52,452 nt of DNA from assembly GCF_001748365.1 (NCBI RefSeq), contig NZ_BDHH01000011.1, forward strand, positions 117,677 through 170,128, given 5' to 3'. Numbering within the stretch: position 1 is the stretch's first letter; every line of letters begins with the position of its first letter. The stretch comes from Fusibacter sp. 3D3 (GTDB lineage: Bacteria > Bacillota > Clostridia > Peptostreptococcales > Acidaminobacteraceae). A program made the translations under genes and the position numbers. The notes beneath the pieces are model-generated. The model ran no database searches. It worked only from the letters and a program-made list of their open reading frames with translations, and was not told the origin of the DNA. Positions 8,443 through 17,692 of the stretch are shown in pieces.

Positions 8443-8730
8443 ATGTCAAAGGTTCTTGAGGTAAGAGGAGATTATAAGATTTTAGCGACAAATAGAGATT
8501 ATGTCGTCATCAACATGACACTAGCTTATGAAAATCATGCACACTTCAAATCAATCCAACCGCTGTACCATTTATTGGCTCTTATTGAAAATGGTCTAAA
8601 ACCAACTTCGCCTTATATGCTAAAAGCAGCTAAAAGATTATTAGGAGAAGGATTTGAGACTTTGACTCCAAAGCGGAAAAAAGAAAATTATAACAATAAC
8701 CATAGAAAATCGCGAACGCGATGTGCTTAA
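8443..8730 (+). CDS. Small hypothetical protein
   Basis: A 95-residue protein I do not recognise. The first 75 residues look like a compact mixed alpha/beta domain (MSKVLEVRGDYKILATNRDY, then PLYHLLALIENGLKPTSPYM). The tail is strongly basic and Asn-rich (KRKKENYNNNHRKSRTR), which could bind nucleic acid or be disordered. An AAAGGAG site sits at good spacing before the ATG and a terminator follows 11 bases after the stop, so it is a real single-gene unit. No membrane segment or signal peptide. Confidence 0.6.
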   Translation: MSKVLEVRGDYKILATNRDYVVINMTLAYENHAHFKSIQPLYHLLALIENGLKPTSPYMLKAAKRLLGEGFETLTPKRKKENYNNNHRKSRTRCA

Positions 8731-8741
8731 CAATGATTGAT

Positions 8742-8778
8742 ATCACCTTGATGCAATATGATCATAGGTGATTTTTTT
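8742..8778 (+). terminator. Intrinsic terminator of the small hypothetical gene
   Basis: ATCACCT / AGGTGAT stem followed by a T run to 8778. Confidence 0.8.
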
Positions 8779-8959
8779 ATGAGATAAATCATTAAATTTG
8801 TTGGATCAGGTCGTTGGACCTGAAGAAAATTCAAATATTATTAAAGCTTGAATTTATTCGTTACAAATTTCAAACAAAATATCTTTCTAAACCACATATG
8901 TGGTAATCTATAACTAGAAAGATGAAATACTACTAAAATGACAGTGATGGAGGCATCAA

Positions 8960-10585
8960 ATGACAGTGAGAAGGCGTGAACAGTTTAAAAACATAAGTAT
9001 TCTATTTATACTAATGTTTTGGGTTTATATTGGAAGTATCAATACATACGGTGATGATACATTTCAAGGGGACGTTTTATTTGAAGAAAAAGAGGAGCAT
9101 CAAATTGGTGATGTGGTCGGTTCCTTTAAAAAAAGCGCGACTCAAATGAAATTGGGGGAGAAAACCATCCCAACATATGAAATGGGCAATGAACTTTGCT
9201 TTGTGATTGAAGACCTTAAATATTATGGCGGTCGAGTAACTTGGCATCCTATGGAACGTCTGACTAGAACCACTTGGGCTGACTATAATCAGGTTAAATC
9301 ATCAGGAACTGAAAGATTTGTCAAGACAAGTGGGCATGTCTATTACAGTGATATCAAAGTTTTTGTTGATGGAATTGAACTGCCTGCCTATAATATTGGC
9401 GGATACAGTTTGGTTAAATTTTCTGATCTTACTGAAAAGAGATATGTTAGCGTTGAGAGAGCGGAAATTCATGATATACATGTAGGCGGCATAATAAGGC
9501 TTCCTGAAGGGGTGGGCTCACCAAAGGGAGGTTTAGTTGTAAAACCTGTATTTTACTATGCTGAAAGGGGTCGATTGGTAAAATATCTAGGCGAAAGTTA
9601 CGCTATTGATGAAGGTGAATCCAATGTTAATTATGAGATGATATTGCCATCCAATTCAGCTGTGAGTACGCCTTTTTATGATATTAACATTTATGGCTAT
9701 ATGGGTTACGAGATAGAAACAGAAGAAGGCCAGTATATTCATTATGATTTAGAGAAGAGTAGTTGTTTAGAACATCCTTTTTTAAAGCGTATGAGTTATT
9801 ATCAAGATGTTTATTCGAACGTTAATATTGAGTTGTTACCAAAACAGGAAGTAAGTCTCACATTAAACTTAGAGGGGGATGTTTTTGGTGCGATTGATAG
9901 CAGTTATATCAGGGAGATCAGTGTAGCTGCTACAGAGGTTAAAACGGGTAAGCGTATAGTCCAATCCATCTATCAGAATGTAGATCAAAAATATACCCAT
10001 GTGAATTTAACTTTTATCGAAAATCAGTTATACACACTTAGTTTTAGCATGACTTCTTTTGGCTCGATAAGTCCCAAATTTGCTTCGATACCACCACAGA
10101 TGTTTGTACCCTATTATTACAACCAAAGTAGAATTTTACAAGCTGATGGAGAGAAAAAACCTATTTTAGCAAACGAACAGAATGCTTCTATAAATTTAAC
10201 GTGGCATTTACCTAATATTGTTGTAGGGGATGCTCGGGAGTCAAAATGGCGCGCTAAAATAGGAGAAGAAGCATATGAGGTCTTTGAGATCGATGGAGAG
10301 CTGTACATGAGCAGAGCGAATACTTTACTGAGTAGTAGTAAGTATGGAGCGTTGTTGAGTGGACTAGAGCAAAAAGAACTCCCAAGAGTTGGTGATAAAG
10401 AAAGTGAAACAAAGAAAGTGATACAGTCTACTCTATGTGTATCCAATAATGAAACGAGCATCCCAGTATATTTGTTAATGAAAAAAGATCAATATGAACA
10501 ATTGGTAAAGATATCTGATATGGAAAAAATAGGTTTCAAGGTACAGGTCGACGAACTGAATAAGACGATTACCATTTTAAATTAA
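8960..10585 (+). CDS. Large exported protein with copper-amine-oxidase-N-like modules
   Basis: A 541-residue protein with a basic N-terminus and a hydrophobic signal segment at about 11-29, so it is exported. Residues about 66-106 (KTIPTYEMGNELCFVIEDLK, then YYGGRVTWHPMERLTRTTW) resemble the stalk module first named from copper amine oxidase and common in clostridial surface proteins. The C-terminal 50 residues (ending IGFKVQVDELNKTITILN) look like the same type of module. The central 350 residues are beta-rich with many Tyr and no recognised enzyme motif. Such modules usually mediate surface attachment or binding. GGAGG precedes the ATG. It stands alone; the HD-GYP gene downstream has its own ribosome site and a gap of about 165 bases. 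Confidence 0.6.
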   Translation: MTVRRREQFKNISILFILMFWVYIGSINTYGDDTFQGDVLFEEKEEHQIGDVVGSFKKSATQMKLGEKTIPTYEMGNELCFVIEDLKYYGGRVTWHPMERLTRTTWADYNQVKSSGTERFVKTSGHVYYSDIKVFVDGIELPAYNIGGYSLVKFSDLTEKRYVSVERAEIHDIHVGGIIRLPEGVGSPKGGLVVKPVFYYAERGRLVKYLGESYAIDEGESNVNYEMILPSNSAVSTPFYDINIYGYMGYEIETEEGQYIHYDLEKSSCLEHPFLKRMSYYQDVYSNVNIELLPKQEVSLTLNLEGDVFGAIDSSYIREISVAATEVKTGKRIVQSIYQNVDQKYTHVNLTFIENQLYTLSFSMTSFGSISPKFASIPPQMFVPYYYNQSRILQADGEKKPILANEQNASINLTWHLPNIVVGDARESKWRAKIGEEAYEVFEIDGELYMSRANTLLSSSKYGALLSGLEQKELPRVGDKESETKKVIQSTLCVSNNETSIPVYLLMKKDQYEQLVKISDMEKIGFKVQVDELNKTITILN

Positions 10586-10751
10586 GAACTATCAGGTCTA
10601 TTAGTCTGGTTTTTATAGTCCTAATGACCTAAAAAAACATTCGAAAAGTTAAAAAAATATAATTATAATGTTAGTTGAAAATGTAAATGGGTAAAAATGA
10701 TGTGATGGCTCCATATAACCTAAACACTATTCAGTGGAGAGGGGATGCGTA

Positions 10752-12464
10752 ATGAAAACAACTTTACTTTATGATGATATGCTAAAATTTGATGAAACAA
10801 TCCAAACGATGATTGAAAATTCGGATGTTCTTGTTTATGCGGATCAACTGATACTCAGCATTTACACCCATGCAAGTGGTGAAAATGCGTATATATATAG
10901 GACATGTGATGATGCTTTTTTAAAACGGTTAGATATAAATATGACAATGGATGTCATTACCAAAGCAGAACTGGGTATGGGTAATATGAAATATATCCTA
11001 TTCAATTCAATTTTGGATGATGATGAGGTAAGAGAACAGTTTTATGAAATTGCTCTGATCTCGCTTGATCCACTTGAAGAAGAAGATAATTTAGTCGGAT
11101 ATGTTTATTTTACAATTGATAAGAAATATGAGGCGCTTCTCCTTAAAACGCAAAATAAAAAAAAGAGTTTCTTGAGAATTGATTATTTGATCAACAGTAT
11201 TAGAATTAATATTGAAAACTATGAAAAATTATATTATTTGATCGACTTTTTTTCGGAAATTGTGACTACAAAAGATCGCTTTATGCCTTATCACATGACC
11301 AATGTCGCCAATTGGACCATGTCGATTGCCAATGAACTCAATTTAGATTACAAAGATCGGCTTACTTTGTATGTGGCTTCCTTAATGCATGATATTGGCA
11401 TTGTGTACATTCCTGAAAAGATTATTAATAAATCCAGCAAACTAAGTGAAGAAGAGTATGGTTTGATGAGGCAAGTGCCAGAAAAAAGCTATGAGATCAC
11501 AAAGACTACACTCTATGGGATGCATTTTTTTAAAAATGTGCCCAACATTATCCGATATCATCATGAGTGGTTTGATGGTAGCGGTTATCCTTCCAAAAAA
11601 AGTGGAGAGGAAATTCCCTTTTTAAGTCGAATTATCTCAGTGGCAGACGCAACCGATGCAATGTTGTCAAGAAGAGCTTATCGAGATTTACTCTCTGAAG
11701 ATTTTGTCATAAAAGAACTTTTAAAAGGAAGCGGCAAACAATTTGATCCGGAAATTGCAAATGTAATGATTCAACTGCTTAGAAGTAGGACTAAGGACAC
11801 TGGTGAGACCTTCGTTGAGGAAATGAATTTTATCCCCCAAGCTTCGCTTAATTTTTACTATGATAACTTTCAAAATCAACGTTCGTATGTAGGCAATCTC
11901 ATTATGAATGAAAGAACTGGGAAATTGATCATACATAGTGGTGGTGCGTTATCTGATCTTCAAGTAAGTCGCGTCTATAAACCTTCTATCAGTTTTTTTG
12001 CACTGAACGATTTTTTAGAATATGAAGTCGAGATATTAGGCGCATTGAATAATCAGATACTGATGACGGGATTTAAATTTGTGCCCACAGATAAATATTT
12101 TTCTTTAATATGGGAATTAACGGGGATATTAAAAACACCTTCAAATAGAAAAGGTAATGTAAAAATTATAAAAGTGGGTGGTGATACATTAGTTTTTGAA
12201 GTTGCAGATCAGTTTTTTAATGATATTTTGGTTTCGAGCATTGATAAAACGGCAATGATAGATTTTGATTTGGAAATCGATCATGTGCACAATAGGCTTT
12301 CGCTAATGGGCAGGATCATAAGGTTTTTTAATTTTCAAAATGTCACCGTTTTCGTATTTAAGTACACCAACATTAACAGTGTGGAAAGAGATTCGATTTT
12401 AAGAATGCTTTTTAGAAAACAAACGCATGATAGACAAGTTAGGTTGAAGACAAGTGTGATTTAA
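10752..12464 (+). CDS. HD-GYP phosphodiesterase with a C-terminal PilZ-like domain
   Basis: Predicted cytoplasmic c-di-GMP signalling protein. A GTG upstream at 10734 is in frame, but the ATG at 10752 has GAGGGG at ideal spacing and is taken as the start (570 residues). Residues about 1-170 form an unrecognised sensory region. The HD-GYP domain occupies about 175-345 with the HD pair in SLMHDIG, the HHEWFDGSGYP signature, and VADATDAM. The last 200 residues resemble a PilZ domain in fold pattern, ending in a basic helix (SILRMLFRKQ), but I cannot find the canonical RxxxR c-di-GMP motif (nearest: SNRKGN). It would cleave c-di-GMP, perhaps while sensing it. No other c-di-GMP gene is nearby. Confidence 0.8.
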   Translation: MKTTLLYDDMLKFDETIQTMIENSDVLVYADQLILSIYTHASGENAYIYRTCDDAFLKRLDINMTMDVITKAELGMGNMKYILFNSILDDDEVREQFYEIALISLDPLEEEDNLVGYVYFTIDKKYEALLLKTQNKKKSFLRIDYLINSIRINIENYEKLYYLIDFFSEIVTTKDRFMPYHMTNVANWTMSIANELNLDYKDRLTLYVASLMHDIGIVYIPEKIINKSSKLSEEEYGLMRQVPEKSYEITKTTLYGMHFFKNVPNIIRYHHEWFDGSGYPSKKSGEEIPFLSRIISVADATDAMLSRRAYRDLLSEDFVIKELLKGSGKQFDPEIANVMIQLLRSRTKDTGETFVEEMNFIPQASLNFYYDNFQNQRSYVGNLIMNERTGKLIIHSGGALSDLQVSRVYKPSISFFALNDFLEYEVEILGALNNQILMTGFKFVPTDKYFSLIWELTGILKTPSNRKGNVKIIKVGGDTLVFEVADQFFNDILVSSIDKTAMIDFDLEIDHVHNRLSLMGRIIRFFNFQNVTVFVFKYTNINSVERDSILRMLFRKQTHDRQVRLKTSVI

Positions 12465-12475
12465 CTCAAGTAGAG

Positions 12476-12550
12476 AAGCGTTGCTATTATAATTCTTATG
12501 GACTTTGATTAAGAAGTCTGGTAAGAGCCAAAATAGCAACGCTTATTTTA
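12476..12550. terminator. Bidirectional terminator between the HD-GYP gene and the spe operon
   Basis: Twelve-base arms AAGCGTTGCTAT (12476-12487) and ATAGCAACGCTT (12533-12544) with a 45-base loop and ATTTTAT after. It suits the plus-strand gene best. Confidence 0.65.
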
Positions 12551-12554
12551 TCAA

Positions 12555-12699
12555 AGCGTATACTCAGTCCGCTATGCTACCTTCGTAACCCTTGCGCAAT
12601 CCGTTTGGATTGCATTCAGTGTGAGTTTGGACTCCCACTGAATTAGGAAAGGCAGTGAACTTGTGAAAGGATAAAGCGCATTGCGCATTCGCTGTTATC
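12555..12699. repeat. Cluster of small hairpins, possible structured intergenic element
   Basis: Three stem-loops lie side by side. GCAATCC/GGATTGC with a 4-base loop spans 12596-12613. Twelve-base arms with one mismatch around TTGG span 12615-12642. GATAA-AGCG/CGCT-TTATC spans about 12670-12699, overlapping the speB stop. The tract is richer in GC than its surroundings and is non-coding in all frames I read. It is the 3' region of the spe operon on the minus strand. Function unknown; it may be a dispersed repeat or a structured 3' UTR. Confidence 0.45.
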
Positions 12700-13546
12700 T
12701 TAGAATTGCAAGTAAGAATTCTCTCATGACTTTACAAGCGGTAGCTGTGCTCACGCCAGATTGATCATAATGCGGTGACAATTCTACAATATCAGCGCCT
12801 ATGACGTTTAAATCCTTAAAAGACTGTATAATAGTCATCATCTCGATGAAAGAGATACCGCCAGGTTCAGGTGTTCCAGTCCCTGAAAATATGGAAGGAT
12901 CTAGAACATCGAGATCAATGGTGATGTAACAAGGTGTCTTTGGACCAATCGCAGCGATGCGCTCTTTTAATGTTGAGAAAGTGAATTTTTCCAAATGCGT
13001 ATGCGATTTGGCCCACTCGAATTCCCATTTCTCACCTGAACGAATGCAGAACTGATTGATTTTATGATCGCCCATAAAGTCCCAAGCGCGTCTGATCACT
13101 GTTGAATGAGAAAGAGGCTCTCCCATGTAGTGTTCCCTCAAATCCGCATGTGCATCCAGATGAAATAGCACAAGGTCTGGGTATACTTCATAGGAAGCTT
13201 TAATTGCCCCGAGAGAGACTAAGTGTTCGCCGCCAATCAAGAAGGGCTTTTTGCCTGCTTTCAAAATGGTCCTAGCCATGTCTTCTATAACTTCAAGTGA
13301 TTTTTTCGCATTGCCAAAAGGTAGATCGAGATTGCCCACGTCGGTTAGAGCGTAATCTGCAAGATCTTTGTCTTGATAGGGGCTATAGGTTTCCAGACCA
13401 TAAGAATCCATTCTGATAAAATCAGCGGCAAAACGTGTTCCTGGTCTGAAAGAAGTCGTTGAGTCGAACGGTGCGCCGTAGATGACGAGCTCGGCATCTT
13501 GATAATCAGAATCACAACCGATAAAAGTATGAATATTTGAATGCAT
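12695..13546 (-). CDS. speB: Agmatinase
   Basis: Hydrolyses agmatine to putrescine and urea. A 283-residue ureohydrolase with all metal-binding motifs: GGEH near 105-108, FHLDAHADLRE near 128-138, and TIDLDVLDPSIFSGTGTPEP near 209-228, which supply the binuclear manganese ligands. GTGTPEPGG is the agmatinase-like loop. It is the last gene of speD-speA-speE-speB, 11 bases after speE. Placed after an arginine decarboxylase, agmatine is the natural substrate rather than arginine or formiminoglutamate. GGAGG lies before the ATG. Confidence 0.93.
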   Translation of the reverse strand: MHSNIHTFIGCDSDYQDAELVIYGAPFDSTTSFRPGTRFAADFIRMDSYGLETYSPYQDKDLADYALTDVGNLDLPFGNAKKSLEVIEDMARTILKAGKKPFLIGGEHLVSLGAIKASYEVYPDLVLFHLDAHADLREHYMGEPLSHSTVIRRAWDFMGDHKINQFCIRSGEKWEFEWAKSHTHLEKFTFSTLKERIAAIGPKTPCYITIDLDVLDPSIFSGTGTPEPGGISFIEMMTIIQSFKDLNVIGADIVELSPHYDQSGVSTATACKVMREFLLAILR

Positions 13547-13557
13547 AGGTTCCTCCG

Positions 13558-14403
13558 TTATTCAGACAATAGTTTTTTTACAAAAGTAGGCAGTGCAAAA
13601 CAACCTGTGTGAAGCTCTGTGTTGTAGTATTTTGTTTCAAGTCCAAATGCTTCCCACGCTTCTTTTTTGAAATCCTTTATGGGATCGAGTGATTTGGAAG
13701 CAAATCCAAATAACCAATGTCCAGATGGATAAGTTGGCATATGGAATTGATATACTCTACTGATTGGGAATATCTTTTCTATTTTATCATGCGAACGTTT
13801 CATTTCTCTTGCGTAGTTTGAATAATACGGGCTTTCGTGTTGGTTAATGAGAATACCAATTTCAGTAAGGGCATTAAAACAGTCTGTGTAAAATGCCTCA
13901 GAGAATAAACCTTCACCTGGGCCGATTGGATCTGTAGAATCCACAAGGATTAAATCATACTGGGCAACTTTGCCTTCGATGAATTTTAAACCGTCTTCAA
14001 AGTAAAGGGTAACACGTGGGTCCGTGAGTTTATCGGCTGTGAGCGGCAAGTATTTTTGACAAGCTCTAACGACCATTTCATCTATTTCCACCATATCAAT
14101 CTTTTCAATGTGTTTATATCTTGTGAGTTCTCTTACTGTGCCCCCGTCACCACCGCCGATGACGAGGACGCGTTTAATATCTGGATTGGTTGCCATAGCC
14201 ACATGTGTGATCATATCGTGGTAGACAAATTCATCTTTTTCATTGACCATCATCAGACCATCTAATGTAAAGAAGGTGCCGAATTCTTCTGATTTAAAGA
14301 AATCAATTTGTTGAAAAGGGCTGGTTTCTGAATAAAAATGTTTTTGAACTTTAATTGAAAAATCAACTGTATCTGTGTGTTTTTCGGTGTACCATAATTC
14401 CAT
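13558..14403 (-). CDS. speE: Spermidine synthase (polyamine aminopropyltransferase)
   Basis: Transfers the aminopropyl group from decarboxylated S-adenosylmethionine to putrescine, giving spermidine and MTA. The 281-residue length is typical. Motifs: VLVIGGGDGGTVREL (dcSAM site, about 80-94), MVEIDEMVV (about 104-112), and DLILVDSTDPIGPGEGLFSE (about 150-169), in which the first DST/DPIGP residues include the catalytic Asp. It is the third gene of the polyamine operon. Its by-product MTA would be cleared by MtnN at 5.0-5.7 kb. Confidence 0.95.
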   Translation of the reverse strand: MELWYTEKHTDTVDFSIKVQKHFYSETSPFQQIDFFKSEEFGTFFTLDGLMMVNEKDEFVYHDMITHVAMATNPDIKRVLVIGGGDGGTVRELTRYKHIEKIDMVEIDEMVVRACQKYLPLTADKLTDPRVTLYFEDGLKFIEGKVAQYDLILVDSTDPIGPGEGLFSEAFYTDCFNALTEIGILINQHESPYYSNYAREMKRSHDKIEKIFPISRVYQFHMPTYPSGHWLFGFASKSLDPIKDFKKEAWEAFGLETKYYNTELHTGCFALPTFVKKLLSE

Positions 14404-14435
14404 GCTAAATCCTCCTCTAAAGTATAGTTCATGTG

Positions 14436-15881
14436 TTATCCTTTAATGACCTTTATGAAATTTGCGTCAGGATCTTCCATGCCAGTAACAACACCGTGTG
14501 ACGCCTTAAAGAGTTTAATTTGCTCAATGACGGATTCATTGATGCGTTCGCCATAACTTACAACAGGAATTCCTGGAGGGTAGCTCATAAGCGATTCGCC
14601 ACTGATTCGACCAAGTGTGTCTTCGAGAGCAACCATTTCTTTCACTGCATAAAAGGCCTCTCTTGGTGTTAATACCACTTCTGGGTAATGTAAATCTATT
14701 TTTTTGTAATCAATACGCTCGGAATGGAAGCGTTTGCTAATAGCCTTTAGTGCGTCAATCAGAGCGTTGACACTATCATAATCATCGCCAACGCTTAAAA
14801 TGGCAAGTGAGTTGTAAACATCTCCAGTTTCCATTTGAATGTTGTATTCATCTCTCAAAATATCGTAGAGCTCCATGCCGTTAAGGCCCATATTGCGAGT
14901 GGTTACACTTAGTTTAGTGGGATCAAATTTATAGATACCGGGTTGACCTTCAGATTCATATCCGATGGCGTAACAACCGGGAATTTGGTTGATTTCTGTC
15001 CTTGCATAGTCGGCTATTTCTATGACATGCGATAATATATCATGCCCTTCTGTTGCGAGCATTTTACGTGCGACATCAATAGAGCCCATGAGTAAGTACG
15101 ATGGACTTGTGGTCTGCATGGTATTGATCACTTTTCGAACATATTGACCATCAATACGATCGGTTTTTATTAGGAGTGCAGAACTCTGCGTTAACGACCC
15201 GCCTGTTTTGTGAAGGCTGACTGAGGACATATCTGCACCTGCGGCCATACCACTGAGTGGAAATTTTTCGTGAAAATGAAAATGTGAGCCGTGCGCTTCG
15301 TCTACGAGAACGAACATCCCCTTTTCATGACAATAATCGACAACAGTCTTTAAGTCGCATGCAGCGCCATAATAGGTTGGGTTGATTATGAAAGCTGCCT
15401 TGGATTCTGGATGTTCTTCGTATGCTTTTTTTAAACTTTCAAGGGTGATGTTATGAGAAACACCCATTTCATTGTCAATCTCTGGCGCCATATAAACGGG
15501 TTCTGCGCCACATAAAATAAGTGCGTTGATGGCCGATTTATGAACATTTCTAGGCAAGATGATTTTATCGCCAGTGGTTACAGTGGCCATAATCATGGTC
15601 TGAACGGCGAAAGAGGTACCACCCACTATGAAAAAACCACGATCCGCACCAAAAGCGTCTGCTAGAAGTTCTTCGCCTTCTTTAATGACGCTGGTTGGAT
15701 TGCCTAGAAAATCTAATGGCTTCATAGAATTGACATCAAGTTCAAGCATTGTGTTTCCAAAATAAGCAGCGTATTCAGGTAGCCCGCGACCATGTTTGTG
15801 TCCAGGGACATCAAAGGGAATCACTTTTTTTGCATGATATGCCTTCATAGCGGTAAAAACTGGTGTTTTTGAATGATCCAT
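14436..15881 (-). CDS. speA: Arginine decarboxylase (Orn/Lys/Arg decarboxylase class, PLP)
   Basis: Fold-type I PLP decarboxylase of 481 residues, the short biosynthetic form like Bacillus SpeA. DEAHGSH at 194-200 stacks on and holds PLP, and Lys225 in VSLHKTGGSLTQS forms the Schiff base. Substrate is inferred as arginine because the operon also has agmatinase; lysine or ornithine decarboxylase activity cannot be excluded from sequence alone. An in-frame GTG six bases upstream is only two bases from the Shine-Dalgarno AAGGAG, so the ATG at 15881 is the start. It follows speD by 20 bases. Confidence 0.88.
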   Translation of the reverse strand: MDHSKTPVFTAMKAYHAKKVIPFDVPGHKHGRGLPEYAAYFGNTMLELDVNSMKPLDFLGNPTSVIKEGEELLADAFGADRGFFIVGGTSFAVQTMIMATVTTGDKIILPRNVHKSAINALILCGAEPVYMAPEIDNEMGVSHNITLESLKKAYEEHPESKAAFIINPTYYGAACDLKTVVDYCHEKGMFVLVDEAHGSHFHFHEKFPLSGMAAGADMSSVSLHKTGGSLTQSSALLIKTDRIDGQYVRKVINTMQTTSPSYLLMGSIDVARKMLATEGHDILSHVIEIADYARTEINQIPGCYAIGYESEGQPGIYKFDPTKLSVTTRNMGLNGMELYDILRDEYNIQMETGDVYNSLAILSVGDDYDSVNALIDALKAISKRFHSERIDYKKIDLHYPEVVLTPREAFYAVKEMVALEDTLGRISGESLMSYPPGIPVVSYGERINESVIEQIKLFKASHGVVTGMEDPDANFIKVIKG

Positions 15882-15901
15882 TATCACTTCTCCTTTTTAA
15901 A

Positions 15902-16714
15902 TTACATCTTCGGCATGTTGCGCCCGTGGTAGATTTCAGCCATTTCTTTTTTGAGTTTTGTGATGATCTCGCGTTGTTCTTTGACGGTGAGATCATCTTT
16001 GTTAATTTCAAAGAGATAGCTCGCGAGTTCAAAATCTTTGAGCATCATCTTCGTGTGAAAAATATTTTCTTGGTAGATGTTGACATCAATTAATTGATAC
16101 TTATTTAAAGTGCGTTTTGCAATGAAATTTTGAATCGAATTGATGTTGTGGTCAATAAATAATTTTTGTCCAGAAGCATCTCTTGTAAAGCCTCTTACCC
16201 TGTAATCAATGGTGATAATATCAGAGTCAAAGCTATCAATTAAATAATTAAGGGCTTTTAGGGGTGAAATTTGGCCGCAAGTGGATACGTCAATATCAAC
16301 TCTGAAAGTACTGATGCCGTTATCGGGATGGTATTCCGGATACGTATGAACGGTTAAATGACTTTTATCTAAGTGCCCGACCACATGTTGGGGCACGTTG
16401 ACGAGAATGCCTTTGTTGCAGGAGTCATCCAAAGCAGATTGGGGAACCTCCTCTTCAGAAATCAGTATGGTTACGCTTGCACCTTGAGGATCATAGTCTT
16501 GCTTTGCAACATTCAACACATGGGCACCAATCATCTCGGTAACATCTTCTAAAATATGTGTTAGACGGTCTGAATTGTATTGTTCGTCAATGTATTCTAT
16601 ATATTTTTTACGATCGGCCTCAGTTTTCGTATAGCTGATGTCGTAGATGTTAAAACTCAAAGTCTTAGTGAGGTTGTTAAACCCATGAAGTTTGATTTTT
16701 TTATAACCTTTCAA
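15902..16714 (-). CDS. speD: S-adenosylmethionine decarboxylase proenzyme
   Basis: Makes decarboxylated S-adenosylmethionine for spermidine synthesis. It belongs to the longer E. coli-type SpeD form (270 residues here), not the short Bacillus SpeH type. The pyruvoyl cofactor arises by self-cleavage before Ser119 in [15 protein letters not shown]. The open frame extends seven codons further upstream, but that extension contains the ribosome site AAGGAGG itself; the TTG at 16714, eight bases after it, is the logical start. It is the first gene of the polyamine operon. TTG starts translate less efficiently, which may hold down SpeD. Confidence 0.92.
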   Translation of the reverse strand: MKGYKKIKLHGFNNLTKTLSFNIYDISYTKTEADRKKYIEYIDEQYNSDRLTHILEDVTEMIGAHVLNVAKQDYDPQGASVTILISEEEVPQSALDDSCNKGILVNVPQHVVGHLDKSHLTVHTYPEYHPDNGISTFRVDIDVSTCGQISPLKALNYLIDSFDSDIITIDYRVRGFTRDASGQKLFIDHNINSIQNFIAKRTLNKYQLIDVNIYQENIFHTKMMLKDFELASYLFEINKDDLTVKEQREIITKLKKEMAEIYHGRNMPKM

Positions 16715-17025
16715 CGGATGACCCTCCTTGTTCAAAACACGTTTTTTTTCAGTGGTGAAAAGCGACAGATAATACTTAAAATATTAACCCGGAAGTATAC
16801 TAATACTATTTTTTACACAAGTACAATTATATCAGAAAAAATTATAAATGCTAGTGTTTTGTAGGTTATTTTCAAATAAAAAATCATAAGCTTTTTTAAC
16901 AAATATAAGTTTAAAATATTAAGTCATATAAATGCCACTGACAAACTTTTAGTATTTGAAAATGCTTATATTGATGTTAAATGAATGCAATCCAATAGAA
17001 TTGTGCAAGTGACTTTGTAAGCATA
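16715..17025. other. Non-coding gap upstream of speD
   Basis: About 310 bases, very AT-rich, without a plausible gene on either strand. It must hold the spe operon promoter on the minus strand. TATAAT-like boxes occur near 16822-16845, but none has a convincing -35 partner. No riboswitch motif was recognised. Confidence 0.5.
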
Positions 17026-17055
17026 AAAACGCCCCTCATGTATGAAGGGCGTTTT
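17026..17055. terminator. Intrinsic terminator after def
   Basis: Stem AAAACGCCC(C)TCAT / ATGAAGGGCGTTTT with a 2-base loop, flanked by A and T runs. It works for def on the minus strand. Confidence 0.8.
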
Positions 17056-17122
17056 CGAAATTGATATTCATGTGAGTTTCATTCTAGGGTTAGAGGGTTG
17101 CTCAACTTTTGAATTTGACACC

Positions 17123-17578
17123 CTAACCTTCTATAAATTCATAAACTTTATCGATAAAAAGAATGCCATCTAGATGATCAATTTCATGGCATAAGCACTT
17201 CGCCATAATACCTTCACCTTCAATTTCAATAGTTTCACCTAAACGATTTTGTGCAGAGACTTTAACAAAGCTTGGACGTTTAAGTTTTCCCCATTGATCA
17301 GGGAGGCTGAGACAGCCTTCGGTCACTTCTTGAACGCCTCTGGATTCTATTATAATGGGATTAATCAGCTCGATGAGGCCATCACCAATATCGATCACGA
17401 CAAGTCTCTTGAGAATACCTAATTGCGGCGCAGCCAGAGCGGCGCTATTATCCGTGTGGTAAAGTGTATCCGCCATATCATCTAAAATGAGTTTTATTTT
17501 TTCATCAATGACATCAACAGCTCTACAAGTCTTGCGGAGGATGGGATCGTCATTTATTCTTATTGTTCTAAGTGCCAT
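17123..17578 (-). CDS. def: Peptide deformylase
   Basis: Removes the formyl group from new proteins; cytoplasmic metalloenzyme. Length 151 residues. Motif 2 is EGCLS with metal ligand Cys89, and motif 3 is CHEIDH with His131 and His135 and the catalytic glutamate between them. Motif 1 reads SAALAAPQLG where most enzymes have GxGLAAPQ, so the glycines are replaced while the glutamine is kept. The variation may mark a second, specialised deformylase. It is a single gene, with AAGGAG before the ATG. Confidence 0.92.
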   Translation of the reverse strand: MALRTIRINDDPILRKTCRAVDVIDEKIKLILDDMADTLYHTDNSAALAAPQLGILKRLVVIDIGDGLIELINPIIIESRGVQEVTEGCLSLPDQWGKLKRPSFVKVSAQNRLGETIEIEGEGIMAKCLCHEIDHLDGILFIDKVYEFIEG

Positions 17579-17692
17579 GAAAGTCTCCTTTTAAATCATT
17601 TTTACTAATTCTATTTTACTGGGTTATTCATTTGTTGTCTATTATATTGTATGAATTGAAGGTCCGTTGTGCATTTAATCGATGTGTAGTAA

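Noticed and set aside
10594-10630. Ten-base hairpin (one bulge) after the exported protein gene as a terminator
   Set aside because: It is followed by A residues, not T, on the plus strand, and there is no gene ending there on the minus strand.
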